From Alligator mississippiensis (taxonomy: Eukaryota > Chordata > Crocodylia > Alligatoridae), in contig NC_081828.1 of NCBI RefSeq assembly GCF_030867095.1, positions 4,718,001-4,782,000 of the forward strand: DNA of 64,000 bases, written 5' to 3'. The notes beneath the pieces were generated by a model, which was not told the DNA's origin, did no database searches, and worked only from the letters and a program-made list of their open reading frames with translations. A program made the position numbers and the translations under genes. Position 1 is the first letter of the stretch. Each line of letters begins with the position of its first letter. This document shows, piece by piece, positions 32,651 to 47,600 of this stretch.

Positions 32651-35600
32651 CTAGAAATACAAAGCACAATGTTAGCATTACTGTCCTTTTATATTGTGAC
32701 GCGAGTACATATTTCATTATGATTTCAGATCAGCAAATAGTGAAGGCAATGTGGATTTCCCCACTCCTCCAAATTTACAGTTTCTACATCAGACTATTCC
32801 TCAATATACATACTTTGCATAATAGGCAAGTAGGTATTGCTAGGTAGAAAAGGAATTAAAGTACTCCCTCAATAATCTAAAGTTGACCACCACATCTGTG
32901 AAGGGGCAGGCCCAGGCAGCCTTTGGGCTTTGCAGTTTTAAACCAATAGCTCAAACATTTGCCCAGAAACCAGAGCAGCATTGGCTACCTTTTCCTCCTA
33001 CCCTTTCATGTGGTTATCCAGATGAAAGATAGCCCTGCTGGACAAATACTGTACTTTGCTGTTGCATGCAAATTCCAGGAACGCAATAAGGATCTTGCCA
33101 ACGTATCCATTTCCAAAAGCCAAAAAAAAGGGAAAAACCTTGCTAAAGATTTTTTTTTAGTTACTCAGATGGACAGTTTTTTAAAGAGATTCATTTCAAC
33201 ATTTACTTTTCTTGATTTACTTAATTTTTCCAATCAATGCCTCAGGGCACTTCCCCCACACATACTGAGAATATCTATCTGGAGAATTGCTTGAAGGAGA
33301 CTGGCGCTTGCAAACTAGTGAATCTGCTACACACCATGTACTCCCAATGAGTAAATCTATAGTTCCAGTAACAAGAGATTTAAAGTCTCTATGTACCCAA
33401 GTAATGAACACAAGAGCTATGAAGCCTCATACAGACATTCAGTTTTTCCTATGAGAAACCATGGGTGTAAAGATGTCCAGGCTTTCTCCCAGAGTAAAAA
33501 CGGCCACTCCAGGAAAAAAATTACCTGGGAACAACCAGAGTGAAATCATTCCCAGGAGATTTTCTCTTGGAAGACTAAATGTCTGTACATGTTGTGGCTT
33601 TTCTCAGAAGACAACATAGTCCTCCAGCATGGAGGTCCTCCAGCATAGTCCTTCTCTAATGCAGCAAGGGCACTTCACTGGCATGACAAATGTACGTAAA
33701 GCTGGCTTTGATGCACCTGGGTTAGCTGTTTAGTTCTCTCTTCATCTTGCCCCCCACTTTTGGACCTGTTTGCCCTCAGCCTAGACTCAGGGGCTGCATC
33801 TTTCCTCGCTGTCTCTACTCCCTCCATACGTCTGTGCTTTCCATGTCACTTTGTAGATTAGCTGGGACAGCAAACAGACATGCCATGAGGGCAAAACCAG
33901 TTCATGTCAAGCTAAAGTCTGATAACAGCTGAATTTATCCCCCACAAATCCTGAACAACAGCAGGACTTCAAAAAATAGCCACACACAATTAAGTGGTAC
34001 TTGGCTTTACCTTAATGAAAACAAATTTGTGGCAATTTTTATATTCTAGACTGAAATATAAAGAGCAGTAAATATCACTCTTTAGAAGAGTGATGAAGGC
34101 TCTTCCTTGTGACAGCATCAAGGCTGAAGGATGCTTGGAAGTGCTATGTGAATTGGTTCTAGTAGTTATGGAGTCAACCTGTACCCATAAATATTTGGAT
34201 GGAGTAAAGACTTTGCAGTGGAATTCTCTAAGAAAATATTTTAGAAGCCTCTAGTAGAAACCAAACTAAAAGGTTAGACTAAATTTGAGCTCCCTGGATT
34301 TTGTCCCTTCTACCTCAGTCTTTGCCCTTTGGGTCCTATCTGAAAACAAGGACTAACAAAGGCCAAAGTGTCACCTGGCATTCTCCACTTTGTGCATCCT
34401 TTTCTTCATTTTGTCAGGTGATTCAATGTTCACTCCAAGAGTCCTTAATTGCTTAAGGGTTGCACTAACCACACTGTCTTTATCTGCCAGACCTGGGTCA
34501 GGTTCTGAATTCCTTTTCTTTGAGCCATTATTATTTTGTGATATGGTACTATTGCTGCTGACCATCTCCTCTTTCACAGAGGGGTGTTTGCTTTCTTCAG
34601 AGGAAGACTGTAAGAAACGATTGACTTGACCCTATATAGGGAAAATGGAAAAAGACATTTAAATGAAACGTGCATAAATTAATAGGGTTCCTGGGTAATT
34701 GCATCCATATCCCACAAAATGCATCACAACTAGATCTCCAAATAAATTGTTCTGACAAAAGAAGCCAAATTAGACTGCTTTTAGATAGGTTTCATTCATG
34801 TATATTAATGTAAACATGCAGCACTCCATTGTGTGACAATGGAAAACATTAAAATTATTTAAGACTGGAAATTAAAAAGGCTTATACAAAAAAAATGGTA
34901 GATTTATAAACAACTGCTATTCTTAAAAAAATGTTAATCTGTTTCAGTCAAAGAAGAAATGGTTTGATGGTAAAGAACAGAAGCAGTTTGCAGGGAAATA
35001 CTAATCTGTGAATAGCTTAATAGCATAACTATTGCTATTAAGAACATCATTTATTAAAACTGAATACAAAACCAAACCATTTATGTCCAGAAGAGACTGA
35101 AAGGCAAAAAGACTATATAGGCCTTTAAACCCCCCCCCCAAAAAAACAAATGACAAGCTTGACTCAATCAATGGACAGTATAGAAAACAGAGGAAAAAAA
35201 AGAAATGGATGTGACACTGCATATTGTCTGACCATGCAAAAGCCTGAAGTTTTGACTGCGTAGAGCCCACAGCAGTTCTGACAATGATTATTCTTATTCT
35301 GGAAGTTTTAATATAAAGTATGAAAAGGCTTGTTTTTGTTTTTTTACCAATATATCCTGGTAAAACTTCTGATCCTCTGAAGGGTGACTAGGCAGTGATG
35401 GGACAGCTGGCAGCTCCTGTTTATTTGTTACCACCACGTGGTTATTAGCTCCCTCTGTTGGTCCCGTCTGTAAACACACGCTAACACTTTCTCCCAACGA
35501 GGAATGTGGAGCTAATGCTGGGGAAACTGGCTCATTCCTGAGAGAGAAAGAGCATGCAGTTACTTAACATGAGTTAATACTGACATTCTTGCTTTCTATT

Positions 35601-38600
35601 TAAAAGTGATGCAGTTATTAGCGCTTTGCCATTTAACGAAAGCAGTATGAACATGCTATTTTTTTGTTGAACTCTTATTTTGGGGGGAGGAATCTTACCT
35701 CTCAAGTACTCTGGATATTAAGATTTTGAAAAATCAGGAGCGACTGCAGAAAACGTTCAGGGTCACAAATACAGTTGGAGAGTGGAAACATGACTTACAG
35801 TGAAAGATCAAAGATGCTGCATGAGGTTTATCTAAAATATCAAGTGGTAACTTGATAACGGTAGGAAAATAATTCACGGGGCGGAGGGGGGGGGGAAGAT
35901 CTGTGTAGGAAGGGGACTTTAATCTAGCAAGAGGCAGGCATTATGCCAAACAAATTCATATTAAGGAAGTACAATTTTTAAACCATAAATAATTAATTAG
36001 CCACTGGAAAAGCAAACTAAGAAAAAATGGTGGGTTCCCCAACCCCTCAGGTTGCCTTTCTAGAAAACATGTTTAGTCATTAGAATCTAGGGATTAGGGT
36101 TACAAAAGAGATCAGACTAGCTGATCTCACAGTGCTGTCTGGCCCTAAAATGTATTTCATGTCCTGCAAAAGTCCTCAAAATTCAACACTGTATTGCTCC
36201 ATCAAAGCCTTCGAGGAGGGCTGTCCAGTTAGTAGTCCACAGCAGCATACAACCCAGGAGAAGTTAAACTGCAGCCTGTGGGGCTTGTTGGAATATCCTT
36301 ACCTACTGCCAAATTTGATGTCTTCAGTTGCCACTGGCAACTCAGATCAGCAGCAGGGGAAAAAAAGAAGGGGGGGGATGGGAGGGGTTAACAGCTGCAT
36401 TAACCCCATGGGTTCTGGAGTCATTGCAACAGTGTCTCTGGCAGCCATGATGCCGAGCCACCTCCTCTCCGCCGGGGGGTAGGGTAGGTTGTCTGACCCA
36501 TGGGGCCAAACTGATCAGACAGCTTTGCCTTAGAGAGGAGTATATTATCTCTCTCAGAGATACACACTTCAAAGTAACCAAAACATTTAATAACTTCTTA
36601 CTGGAATCTAACACAAATAATTGGCTCTGCTATTTTTGTTTTAAGAAGAACCCATTTTGTTTCATGTACAACACAATGCCATGCATTTAACCAGTTTCTA
36701 CAATAAAAGAAAAAAAAGTCCAAATTGAAGTATTTTACAGTTACTGACATGAACAAGAAGTTCTAAGAATTAGATTTCAAGCCTCTGCACCAGAAACGCG
36801 GCTAGGCTAGCGAGCCATCCCAAGGCACGTGGGAACCCCTGTATCGGATTGTTATCTGTGCCTGTAACAGCTGAGGGCAGAATCTGGGATGACCCCCACC
36901 ATCATCCTAAAACAAACATGAGTGATAATGGAAATATCGGAACCCAACCAATCAATTGCATGTGCTGAAAGAGATAAGATTTAAATCATGCACTGTGCCA
37001 GATAGTCAATGCAGGTTATCAATTACTGTTCCGGTAGCAATTATTCTTCATTCCCAGCAAGCAACACAAACAAGCAAATCCCACTGCTATCCAGTATTCA
37101 TTCTATAAGAATAAAAGTCCCAGAGACATTCCACAGGCGTATAAAGGCAAGTTAAGAGTTCCCTCTAAAGCTATACACAAGAAAGAGGCTGATTTAAGGT
37201 CATTATCCACATGCACTAAATTGGCAAGTGGATATTGCTTCCCTAATTTGGGGGTCCCAAAATAGTTTTTATCTGTAGATTTCTTTAACTTTATCAGCTT
37301 AAAGATGAGCTGCATAATTCTGAAAGAAAGGTTGTTGCTTCTACATGACAAGTAGTGAAAAAGTCCACAAACAAGACATTTTTAAATATTTACCGGAGTA
37401 CTGCTGGATTAGTCCCTTCTACCACATGGATACTCTCTACAAAACTGGGTATGTCAACAGCCTTTAATGAGGAGGCAATGCTTGTATTACTTGTATCTTG
37501 CTCAGTGTTAACTGAAATGCTCATATCTTCCTTAGAAATTTCAGTAGCATCTTTTTTTACTTGAGACACGGAGTCTTCTTGTCTTTCACATGGTGTATTC
37601 CAAAATAAACTAGCACCTAGCAGGGGAAAACGTACGTAGTTAGCGATCTGAACAGCCAGAAAGTCATTCATTTTCCAACATTTTGCTCTTTTTAACACAG
37701 AGGAATTAAAAGAAATAAAACTATACAAGAAATAAAACCAATTTAGTCAGTGTGACGAAACCATCAGCAAAGCTAACCGCGCTTTATCATGCATCAGCAG
37801 ATACATGACGAACAGATCCAAGGAGGTGATACTTCCCCTCTATGCGGCATTGGTCAGACCGCAGTTGGAGTACTGCGTTCAGTTTTGGGCGCCATACTTC
37901 AAGAAGGATGTTGATAGCCTCGAGAGGGTCCAGAGGAGGCCACTCGTATGGTTAGGGGTTTACAGGACAAGCCCTACGAAGAGAGACTGAGGGACCTGTT
38001 TGTCTTCAGCCTCTGCAAGAGGAAGCTGAGAGATGATCTTGTGGCCATCTACAAATTAATTAGGGGAACGCAGCAAGGGATCGGACATGCTCTGTTCACC
38101 AGGGCACCTCTTGGGGTACCAAGGAACAATGGTCATAAACTGACAGAGAGCAGATTTAGGCCAGGTATCAGGAAAAACTTCTTCACGGTAAGGATGGCCA
38201 AAATTTGGAATGGGCTTCCAAGGGAGGTGGTGCTCTCCCCTCCCTTGGGGGTCTTTAAGAGAAAGCTGGATAGGCATCTGGCTGGGGTCTCTTTCCTGCC
38301 CAGGGCAGGGGGTTGGGCTTGATGATCTGTTGAGGTCCCTTCCAACCCTAACATCTATGAATCTATAAACAGATTGGGGGTTTGTTTTTTTAACAATTTT
38401 AAGTCTAAATTGCAGTTTGGAATAAATCCAAGAAAGCTGTCAAAACTAACCTACTATATCAGATATTTAAACTGTATTTTATTTACCAAAAGAAATAGAT
38501 GTATATACATCAGTAATTATATTATCCAACTAAGTCATCTGAGGTTAAAAACAGGGAAATAGCCAGAGTCAGACTCTCCCCTCCCTATCAGCCACAAGCT

Positions 38601-41600
38601 TTCAAGTGGTCATGAGAAACAGGTACATAAATGGAACAATGTCAGGCCAAGTCAGATTTGTCCCAACTGAGGGACAGGGAACAATATAATTGGACAAATA
38701 TTAATCATTATAAAATACTATTACTTTTGGAAAAAATATTATTGGGAAAATAGAGAAGTTGTCAATGATACATTTTAGATATTCTCAATGCTGCATGGTG
38801 TACTATTCCTTCTAAAAATCAAGAGTATGCACATTTAGAGAAAGGATCCAACATTACTGTAACTGAATCTGGGATTATATACAGGACTTCAATGAAAACA
38901 TTGAAAGGGTAAATTCCAGTATAATCAGGCATGGCTTTCACCTCCTAGAAGCCAAGAAAAGCTCTAGTCTTCCCTTGCAAACCAAAAAACAGGCCCGATT
39001 TTGAGGTACTTAACTCCGATTGTGTCTTGAAGAGAATGCATTGAACACTTTTGAAATCAAGCCCAAGAAAAATCCTAGCAACATAACAAGGTTCGTAACA
39101 TGTTACTGCAAAAGAATAAGGAAGTGCTACCTGTGCTCACAGCAATGCTCACACTTTTTCTCATTTGTAAATTTGGGGATGACTGTGTTTCCATGGTGAC
39201 AAATTCCACTTGCTTCTCAGACTGCAGGGTATTATTAGCTGTAACAGTTTTAGTGGAGCAGGGCTGAAGAGTCTGTGCTTCCAACAAACGCTGGATCTGT
39301 TAACAAAAGTGAGGATATTAAGTGACACTAAGTTGCTACATTTGTCTTTCATCCCTAAAGATCTGGATTCAAATCCTGATTATGCTGTAATGGAAAAATT
39401 TCATTGGAGGATTCTAGTTTCCAGTGCTTAGTATGACTTTGTGTCTATTTTAAGCTTGGAAAAGCAGATGAATAAAAGGTCAGGGTGATGTACAATAGTA
39501 AAATTAGACAGAGAATTTGTATAAAGCTTATTTGAAGCCATTACAGTGAGTGCCTTTCATATAAGGCTCATTTGCAATCTTTGGGAGCTTAGCTTTGCAA
39601 TCAAAACAAAGCTCTTTAAAACTTGGAGTAAGGATTTTTGTTACACAAAGGTCTACCTTATATACATATACCAAAAATCCCTACTCCAAATTTTAAAGAA
39701 CCTTGTTTGATTATAAAGGGTCCCGGAGCAAAAGAGTATTTCATATGGTCCTTAATTACATGATCAAGGCATTTGCAAAAGGAGAAGAATTCAGGTTTCA
39801 CAAACAACTAAAAACTCTAGCTTTTTTTATTTTTTTGTTATAATTTTGATTGTCAAAAAATAAATAAATAAATAAATAAATAAAATAGAAGAAAATTTAG
39901 CTTCCAATTTCTGTATAAAAAGGGGAATTCTGTTACATGGAACTATACCATGCCCTCCACTCTCATCATCATCATCATTAGGGTTTAAACCAGGGGCAGG
40001 TAATTATTTTTGGCAGAGGGCTGCTTACTGAGTTTTGGCAAGCCATCGAGGGACACATGACAGGCAGCCAGAGGCAGGTAAATACTAATTTTCTACATTT
40101 TTGCGGGGCCCTGTGGGCCAGACAGAATGGCTTGGCAGGCTGCATTTTGTCCCTGGTTTAAGCCCTAAAGCTCTAGAAATGACTTACATCTCTTGAACTC
40201 TAGAACCATGTTAGCTGATGTGGGGGAAGTCTGTTATCTGAGGGAAGAAGGAGAAAGGTCACTGGTACAAAGCACCAGATCTTACATAGCTAAAGTGGAG
40301 GGTGAGGGGAGGAAAAAAAAAAAAAAAAAGGAGAAAGCCCAGCTTTATCTACCCCTTTTCCTTTGATGCGCCATGAGCATCCTGACTCTTTGTAAGATTT
40401 ATTTTCCGTTACAATTTTGGCAGATGTCAAAGTTCTCCAGAAACATGCAATCAATGCAAAGACCATGGCAACATGTTCAAAAACAAGATAGCCAAATTTG
40501 AACAAAATTCAGTGGACAAACAGAAGGCGCATTTTAGCTGCAGCACTTGTTGCTTTTCAACAGCCTTTGGCAAATAATGGATATTTCTGCTTGTTTAGAA
40601 AGGTCACCAATATGTTATAATCCATAAAAGAGATTAATTATTGGAGGGGGCAGGCAATAAAGGAAAGAATAATTTATTAGAACGCAATCTGCTTTAGCTT
40701 TGTAGACATTTACTATAATTCCAAAGTTAATGGATTATTAGACTATGCAGTGAGCTGTCTTATCCATCTAGAAAATCCATCCATCTGCAAAACAAACAAA
40801 CAAAAAAATCTACTGAAAAGAATGAATAACTGCCTGTTACCTGATTGCAAATGTAATGATCGGGGCGGGGGGGGGGGGCAGGGAAAAAAAACCTTATCTT
40901 TAATTTTAGTAGAGACCAGTGGCGTTGCGTGTAACGTAACTCGGTCCCAATTCAATATGACCCTTCCCTACCATGCATACATGCACTGAAGAAGAGAGAG
41001 ACAGTTGCAACTAATTTCTGTTCATCAGTGTTACTGCCAGGAAGTATTTACTAGATGAGGGAAAAAGAAGAATATCCTAAACAAACCTGAGCTTGGAGTA
41101 ATTTTAGTTGTCTATCTTGTTCTGCAAGAATCCTATAGGCATCAGGAGACAGTCCCATCATTCCATGATCTGATCCCACTATAGGGGCAGGAATATGGGT
41201 GCATGGTGAATGTGCAGCACAAGACTGTGGACTGCAAGGGCTTGAACATGAAGGAAGTCTCACTCCAGGCGATAAGCTGTTATCATGTGGAGAACAAGCC
41301 CCCATTTTCCCATACCCTAGGGATATTGGGCTATTTATGGTACATACAGGACTACAGCAAATGTTTGGACAAGTGACATTTTGATGGAAAATTGCTTGGG
41401 TACTTGTCTCTTGAGGGACATCAGCCTGGGTTTCTAGTGCATGACTGGGGCCTATTTTACTGATTCCTTGCCAAGCATTTGTTGGACAGTACTGGATGTG
41501 TCCATGAAGCTGACAACAGCTGCATATGTTGGCTGGATAACAAGATGGCACCTGAGGAACTGGCACTTGTAGATCTGTCGGTCTTCTTGAGTTCTGGGGT

Positions 41601-44600
41601 GAAAAACCAAAGTTGTATTGGAAAGGCTGTAAGGCAGCAAGTGGCTGCTTAGAACTGGATGTTGAGGGTCTCCTTACTGAAGGTTCCCCTTTTCTTTGTG
41701 TGGCTCCATCAAGATTTGATGCAAGTCTCTCAGATGGCACCCTGGGCTGATGTACAGATGTATCAGGAGAAGGCCCACTGCCTGGTGTTGAAGAAGAGGA
41801 AGAAGATCCAGATTTTTTTCTTGTTTGAGGTCCACCTTTCCAACAGTTCAGCTGTTGTAGAGAAGTCTGCTTTCCTCTGCAAGATTTCGAAGTTGAAATT
41901 TTCGGGTTTAGCTGGTTGGGTAATAGTTTTAAAGACGGATTGCCAGACGGGGTGCTGAAGTTTGGCTTATCTTTACCAGAGCAATGGTTTTGGTTGGACA
42001 AAGGTCCTGCTGAACAGTTCTTTTTCACAGATGGACACACTAGTGGTGGTAGATTTTTGGCATTCATATTTTCCACAGGTTTAGACATAGGTGCTGATTC
42101 TATGAAGCTGCCATCAAAGACAAGGGATAGTTCAGGAACTGAAGGACGAATACTAGTAACCTAGAAAGGAGAGTTACAAGAATTAATTGAAGCGTGCTTA
42201 AGACTTTTCATTTAATCTTATTTCATTGAAAATGTAGGATTTCTTCTTGGAAGAAATGTGCAACAGAATCCAAAGCTGCTGGGTCCAAAAGTTGATAAAA
42301 CCTAACACCTGGAGTTGCTGGTAGTGAGCACACACGAACACAATTCAGCACTGTAGAATTCAAAGACGGGAAAAGAATGCGTACTGCTTTGTTAAGAGGA
42401 GAAATTAAATTTCACCCTGCCTTACAGGGCATGACATTCAAGTCTCCCAACTCAAGGCACTATTCTGGGGCAGGAAGTAGCATATTCCTGTCTACTTGCT
42501 GTGAAGCACACCCTTGCTTTACACCATCCCCAATCCAACGAGCTACTTGTCCCTAGACTGGGCTTCGTTCTTTATGTCTGCAATGACTTGATATTTATGG
42601 ATAACTTTTGAATAGTCTTTAGATAAATAAATTACAGCTATTCAAACCATTTAGACTAAAATAGAATACAGTTTAAAGAAACAACTAATTACAATAATTA
42701 AATATTCATAGGCCTAGGGATAAAATGGGTGGTCCTGTAATTAGGGAAGGACCAGTGGAACCTGCATTTCTTTCAACTCAAAAGGTCCAGTTCAGTCAGT
42801 TTGTTACCTCTCCTTCACATAAACAAAAAGCCACTGCTACTCCACAGCAGTAAGATCTGCGTGGCTCTATTCTTCATGTTACAATATAGTGTAAAGTTTC
42901 ACAACAGAATCTGTAGTTTCATTTGGGATTTTAGAATTTTCTAACAGAAAAGTCTATTTTCCCAGGAACAGATGGACTGACTAGACTAGGAAACAACACT
43001 ACCAGGTCCATGTCAGACAAATGAGTCTCTACAACTCCCCTGCCTCCCAATTAGTGGTGAAGGTCAATGTCTCTCAAAGCTCTCAGGATCCCTGGCAGGC
43101 TTTACAGAAGAGTTATTAGTTACCTGCTGACTCACTGGGTGGGGGCTTGGAATTGGTCTTGGAGATAAGTCTTCATCTTCCACACCAGAGTCATGATCAC
43201 TCACTGACAATTTGTTAGGGGAGGAGCCTTGCAGAGGACTGAAAAAAATAAAAAGCTGTTGTGAAATTGTTTGCAACAGCAATCAATGTGAAAGCAAGAG
43301 TGAATGAATGCTTACGATGATGGCTATTTCTCACATATTAACAATGAAGAGAGACCTGTGGGACACGAGTACTAGTTCTGGAAGAACCAACTGGTAAGCC
43401 TGTCCTTACTACTCTGGCAGTGTCAAGTGGCAAACAAAACGTTAAAGGACCACAAAAAGCATAAAGATAAATGGACTGATTAATAGTGTCCACCCATTCC
43501 AAAAGTGTATAATAAAAAAAATAAATAAATAAACTAAGGTATTTTAGAAGACATTCTAAGCTGATTTACAAGGTTTCCTTTTAACATCTTCAAGTGAGAG
43601 AAGAGTAGAAGTAACATACCTATCATAGCTTTAAAACAAATGCCATCTTATTTCAACATGCAAGCCTTGGGACAAGGTGGATTTATGAAGCCTAAGCTTC
43701 CCACTGTGCTCACATCACAGCTGATATACTGGAAGGCAAGGACGTTTTCTTTTCGTTTTAAAGGAAAGGACTCCTGGACAGTGTCATATGGAGTACTAGA
43801 GTCAGAAACAGATATTCAGAAAGATTCATTTAGGTGGACGAAAACCTTTAATGATCATCGTATCTAGTACAGAAATCCCCAGAAGTTCCTCGAGAAATAT
43901 GTTCAGCTTGTGGACTTACATCACTTGAAGAACAAGAAAGGTGCATGGACTCTTATTCCTAGCTTAGAAATACTAGAATGGGACCATCACTATCATTCCA
44001 CAACCTGAAATGCCACACAAACCAGCTGAAGAACCTAATCCAGCAACAAGTGTTGGGGTGGGAGGGTAAGACTTTGCATATGTATGAAAATGACATTTGA
44101 AAGATTCACCTTCTAACAGAAAGAGTCTTGGAAACTTTACTGAAGAACTCAGTTTCTGCATTCTGTTTTTCCGCATTCAGTTCAAACAGGATAGGATGCT
44201 TGTCTGAAGGTTCAATGTTCTGAAATGAAATGAGTTGCATTTGTGAAATTGAGGAAAAAAAAAAAAGTCAGTGGTGCCTAACCTGCAGGTCTAGAAAGCT
44301 ACACTGCAGTACCAAAGGACAATGGTTTTTAAGAAAGTTTGTATTAGAGTGCCAACTGAAGAGATGCTTCCTTCCTCCGATTTTCAACTGAAGTGCTGGA
44401 ATCCATTCACTGCTATAAGGAGCATTGCTGCCCTAACCACTGATGTCCCATTGCTTCTCTCAAACTAACAAATCTAGTGCAATCTATAAACAAAGAGCGG
44501 CTGCTGGCTTTGTTGGTGAAGCTGCTCAGCAGTTCCCTTCCTGGAAGCCTTCCCTGTAGATAGATTTACAGGAACATAGGGGCCTTAAGCAGAGCAGAAT

Positions 44601-47600
44601 AGCTTGCCAAAAGAAATAATTAGAGCTTTCACTAGAACTCCTTGGTCTTCCTGAAATGACTTGTTTGGCCCATGGGCTGGAAAGACTGGCTTCAACAGAT
44701 ACAAATATGAGATAATTACATAAAAACTGTAAATTTAAAACACAGCAAGAGATCCACGGACCAGTCACTGTTCCTGTCCTTTCTCCTCCGTGTTTGTAGT
44801 AATTAACACTTCTTTATCTGCACCTCTTCACAGAAGCACGCACGACTCAAAATTATTCTTCCACCTGCCTAGTTCACCCAACATGGAACAGTCAAACCAA
44901 ACAAATTTAGAAATAAGAACAATACTTATACCAAAAATGTGACTGCGCAATGTACATCAAAAAGCTAGATTTGCCATGCCATGTGGTAAAAAAATATTTG
45001 TTATACCCTGAGAAAGTAACAGTTTGATTTAGAAGACTTCACTGGGTTTATGCCTCTTAAATTAGTAAATTAGATTTATTGCAGTGATTACTCTAATTTG
45101 CAGAGCAACACCATTTTCTAGACAGCTGTTTCTGTGCAAGACAGTAATTATTTCTATGATTCAGTTATGCTACAGTTCAGTTTTTATTTACCAACCTACT
45201 ACTGCAACTGAAGTTTTGAAGATGCATTAGCAGAGGCTTCCTCAGCCTGACGAAGGGTTTTTTAAACCCAAGAGCTTGCTAAGAATTTTTTTCCCCCCAA
45301 CTATTTAAGTTGGTCTAATAAAAGATATCAGATTCACTCAGAGAACTGTGTCTGCCTTAAGCAATCAAGCCACTTACTCTGAAGAGGTGTATAGTTTCTT
45401 TGCTTGTTAGCAGCTGGAACCCTAGTTCAGTCTGTCCACCGTAAGGAAGACACTCGTAGAACTCTGGTTCCTTATGTGTCAGAGAATAGAGTGTGATAAG
45501 GAAACTCCCAGACTCTGAAAACACTCTAGATAAGAGAAGAGGAAAAAAATTAAAACCAAGTTTCAGACTCAAGAAAAATCCATTTCATCACCTAACCTGC
45601 CTGTTGTTAAAGACCTCCCAGCTTACCAAATCACCCTCCCCCTCAAAACAAAAAAAACACACACACACAAAAACAGAGGACATCACTCGTACTTTGAGAC
45701 AAATTGGCCTTCTGCACGGAACTATGTACAAGTCAGGTGGCCCCTCCATTGTTGTTGTGGATGGAAAGAAGAGTGTCACAAGAAAATATGGGCTTGAAAA
45801 AAAAACAAAAACACCAACCAAACAAAAAAAAACACCCCCAAAACAAAACATACAACCCCCCCTCAAAAACATAACAAACCCTTGAATACTTGGCAGCTTA
45901 AAAGATTCCTAGAGCACCTCATTCATGTTCCAGACATGATGAACCTGTTTCATACTAAAGTCTAATATTATACATTGACAAATCGCTAAAGCAGTCCTAT
46001 AACAGATTACGTCTGTTTTAAAATGTACAGTATTTCAGTTGCTTCTACATTTTCAATAGTGTTCCTTCAGGATTAAGATACTGAATGTTTTGAGAGGATC
46101 ATCGTTTAAAAATTATTATGCTAAAAATGTTTTCTGCATTTGGAGAAGAGTAGAGAAGAGGCCAATTAAAAATCCTAAATTGAACAAAAAAAGATCAAGA
46201 AAAAGGAATAAGGCATGGTGAAGAAAGTATCATTTGTGGTAGCTGTTTTTAAAATACTAGCTAAAGAATCTCTGAAACAGACTGGTTACATCCTTAAAAG
46301 GATGAAGGAAATGAGAAGACAAGCAAAAGGGGTAGTAAAAATTTTGCAGTGACTAACACAGCAAAATGTATCCCTTCCAACCTAAGTTTATGGGGCTTGC
46401 CTACATAGGAAGGTAATTCAGATCGAAGCAGACAGGACTAGCTACGTCACTTGACTCCCCATGGGAGTGCTCTCATGCCAAATAACCTTAATCTGTTTCC
46501 AAGAGTAGAATCAATAGGGGCTGAAGTTAATGAGAACCTGGCGTTCTATTTACCTAGGAATGTTCAAAATCTTATTAGGCACCAATATGCATCATTCAAA
46601 GGTCTGTAGATATCTACAGTCTGGCCCATGGTGATGAGAAACGGTCAATATCACTACAGTTAATACCTACATTCAAGAAAACAATTTAAAAGGCAAAACA
46701 TGCTTGAATAGACTTTTTCTCTTAAGTATCTGGCACATTTAAGATTAGTTTAGTTATTGCCTACCTTCAGAATGCTGTTTTGGGGGCATTTAATTGAGTT
46801 CCAGTTTTCATTCAAATATAGGTTTGCACAAATTAAAATGTTATTCGCTATTTCCTAACAAATGCACGCTAAAACTTAAAACGGCTAAATGTAAAGCTAG
46901 GTAAATCGCTTATATGTATACAAATATAGCATATCCAGCTATTAGCAAGAAGTGACACCAAATTTAATATAAAGGCTATATTTAAAATCAACGTTCTTGA
47001 ATGGTTACACTAGTTAATAAGAACAAACTTCCCATGGAAAAGAAACACAAATAAAAAAAAGATTAAAGTCTAGTTGTTTAAACTGGGGTTTCTTGCTTGC
47101 TACTTTAAATCAGTATTCAAAGTAAATCCAGCCCGAAAGATTAATATTTCGTCCCTATCCTCTTCTGATCACTACTGGGGCGCTTATCCGATTGCTTAAC
47201 ATTAGTCTTCAGAAACATTAATACTTTAAATACAAATGAATACTTTAACATTAATACAAACATTAATACTTTAAATTAAAAAATTTTAAGATTTTACGGC
47301 CAGAGGAGACCATTAGTCTGGTCTCACCTCCTGTATGGCACTTAGAACCATAGGATTCATACTGTTCTCTGTACTGAATTATCCAAGGTGGACAAGCATT
47401 TATTGGTGTCAAAGTGAGAAAACAAGTGTAAGTTTTCTATGCCGTCGCTCATATGTTGTAGGTCAAGCTATCCTTTTTTTGTAGAAGTACTTGCCTTTCT
47501 TGAATTGAAGAACTAAACAAATATCGCAGGCAACAGGCCCAGACCTGTGGACTGTAGACATGGGTGATGCCACTCAGCCAACTAAAGGGAAGAGAAGAAA

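Larger units (their letters stand above)
32651..41086 (-). other. STIL: STIL introns between coding exons 11 and 16
   Basis: Apart from the CR1 copy (37.77-38.37 kb), the hAT MITE (39.99-40.16 kb) and a short CR1-like piece near 36.07-36.16 kb, these introns show only AT-rich sequence, simple A/T/G runs and an AAAT run near 39,858-39,883. No second gene was recognised. Confidence 0.75.

Noticed and set aside
37805-38322. Reverse-transcriptase-like peptides as a host gene
   Set aside because: They are a 5'-truncated, frameshifted CR1 LINE with standard 3' tail.
43973-44176. 67-codon frame ([18 protein letters not shown]) as the STIL exon 9 product
   Set aside because: A different frame of the same exon ([20 protein letters not shown]) fits both neighbouring splice phases and the human protein.
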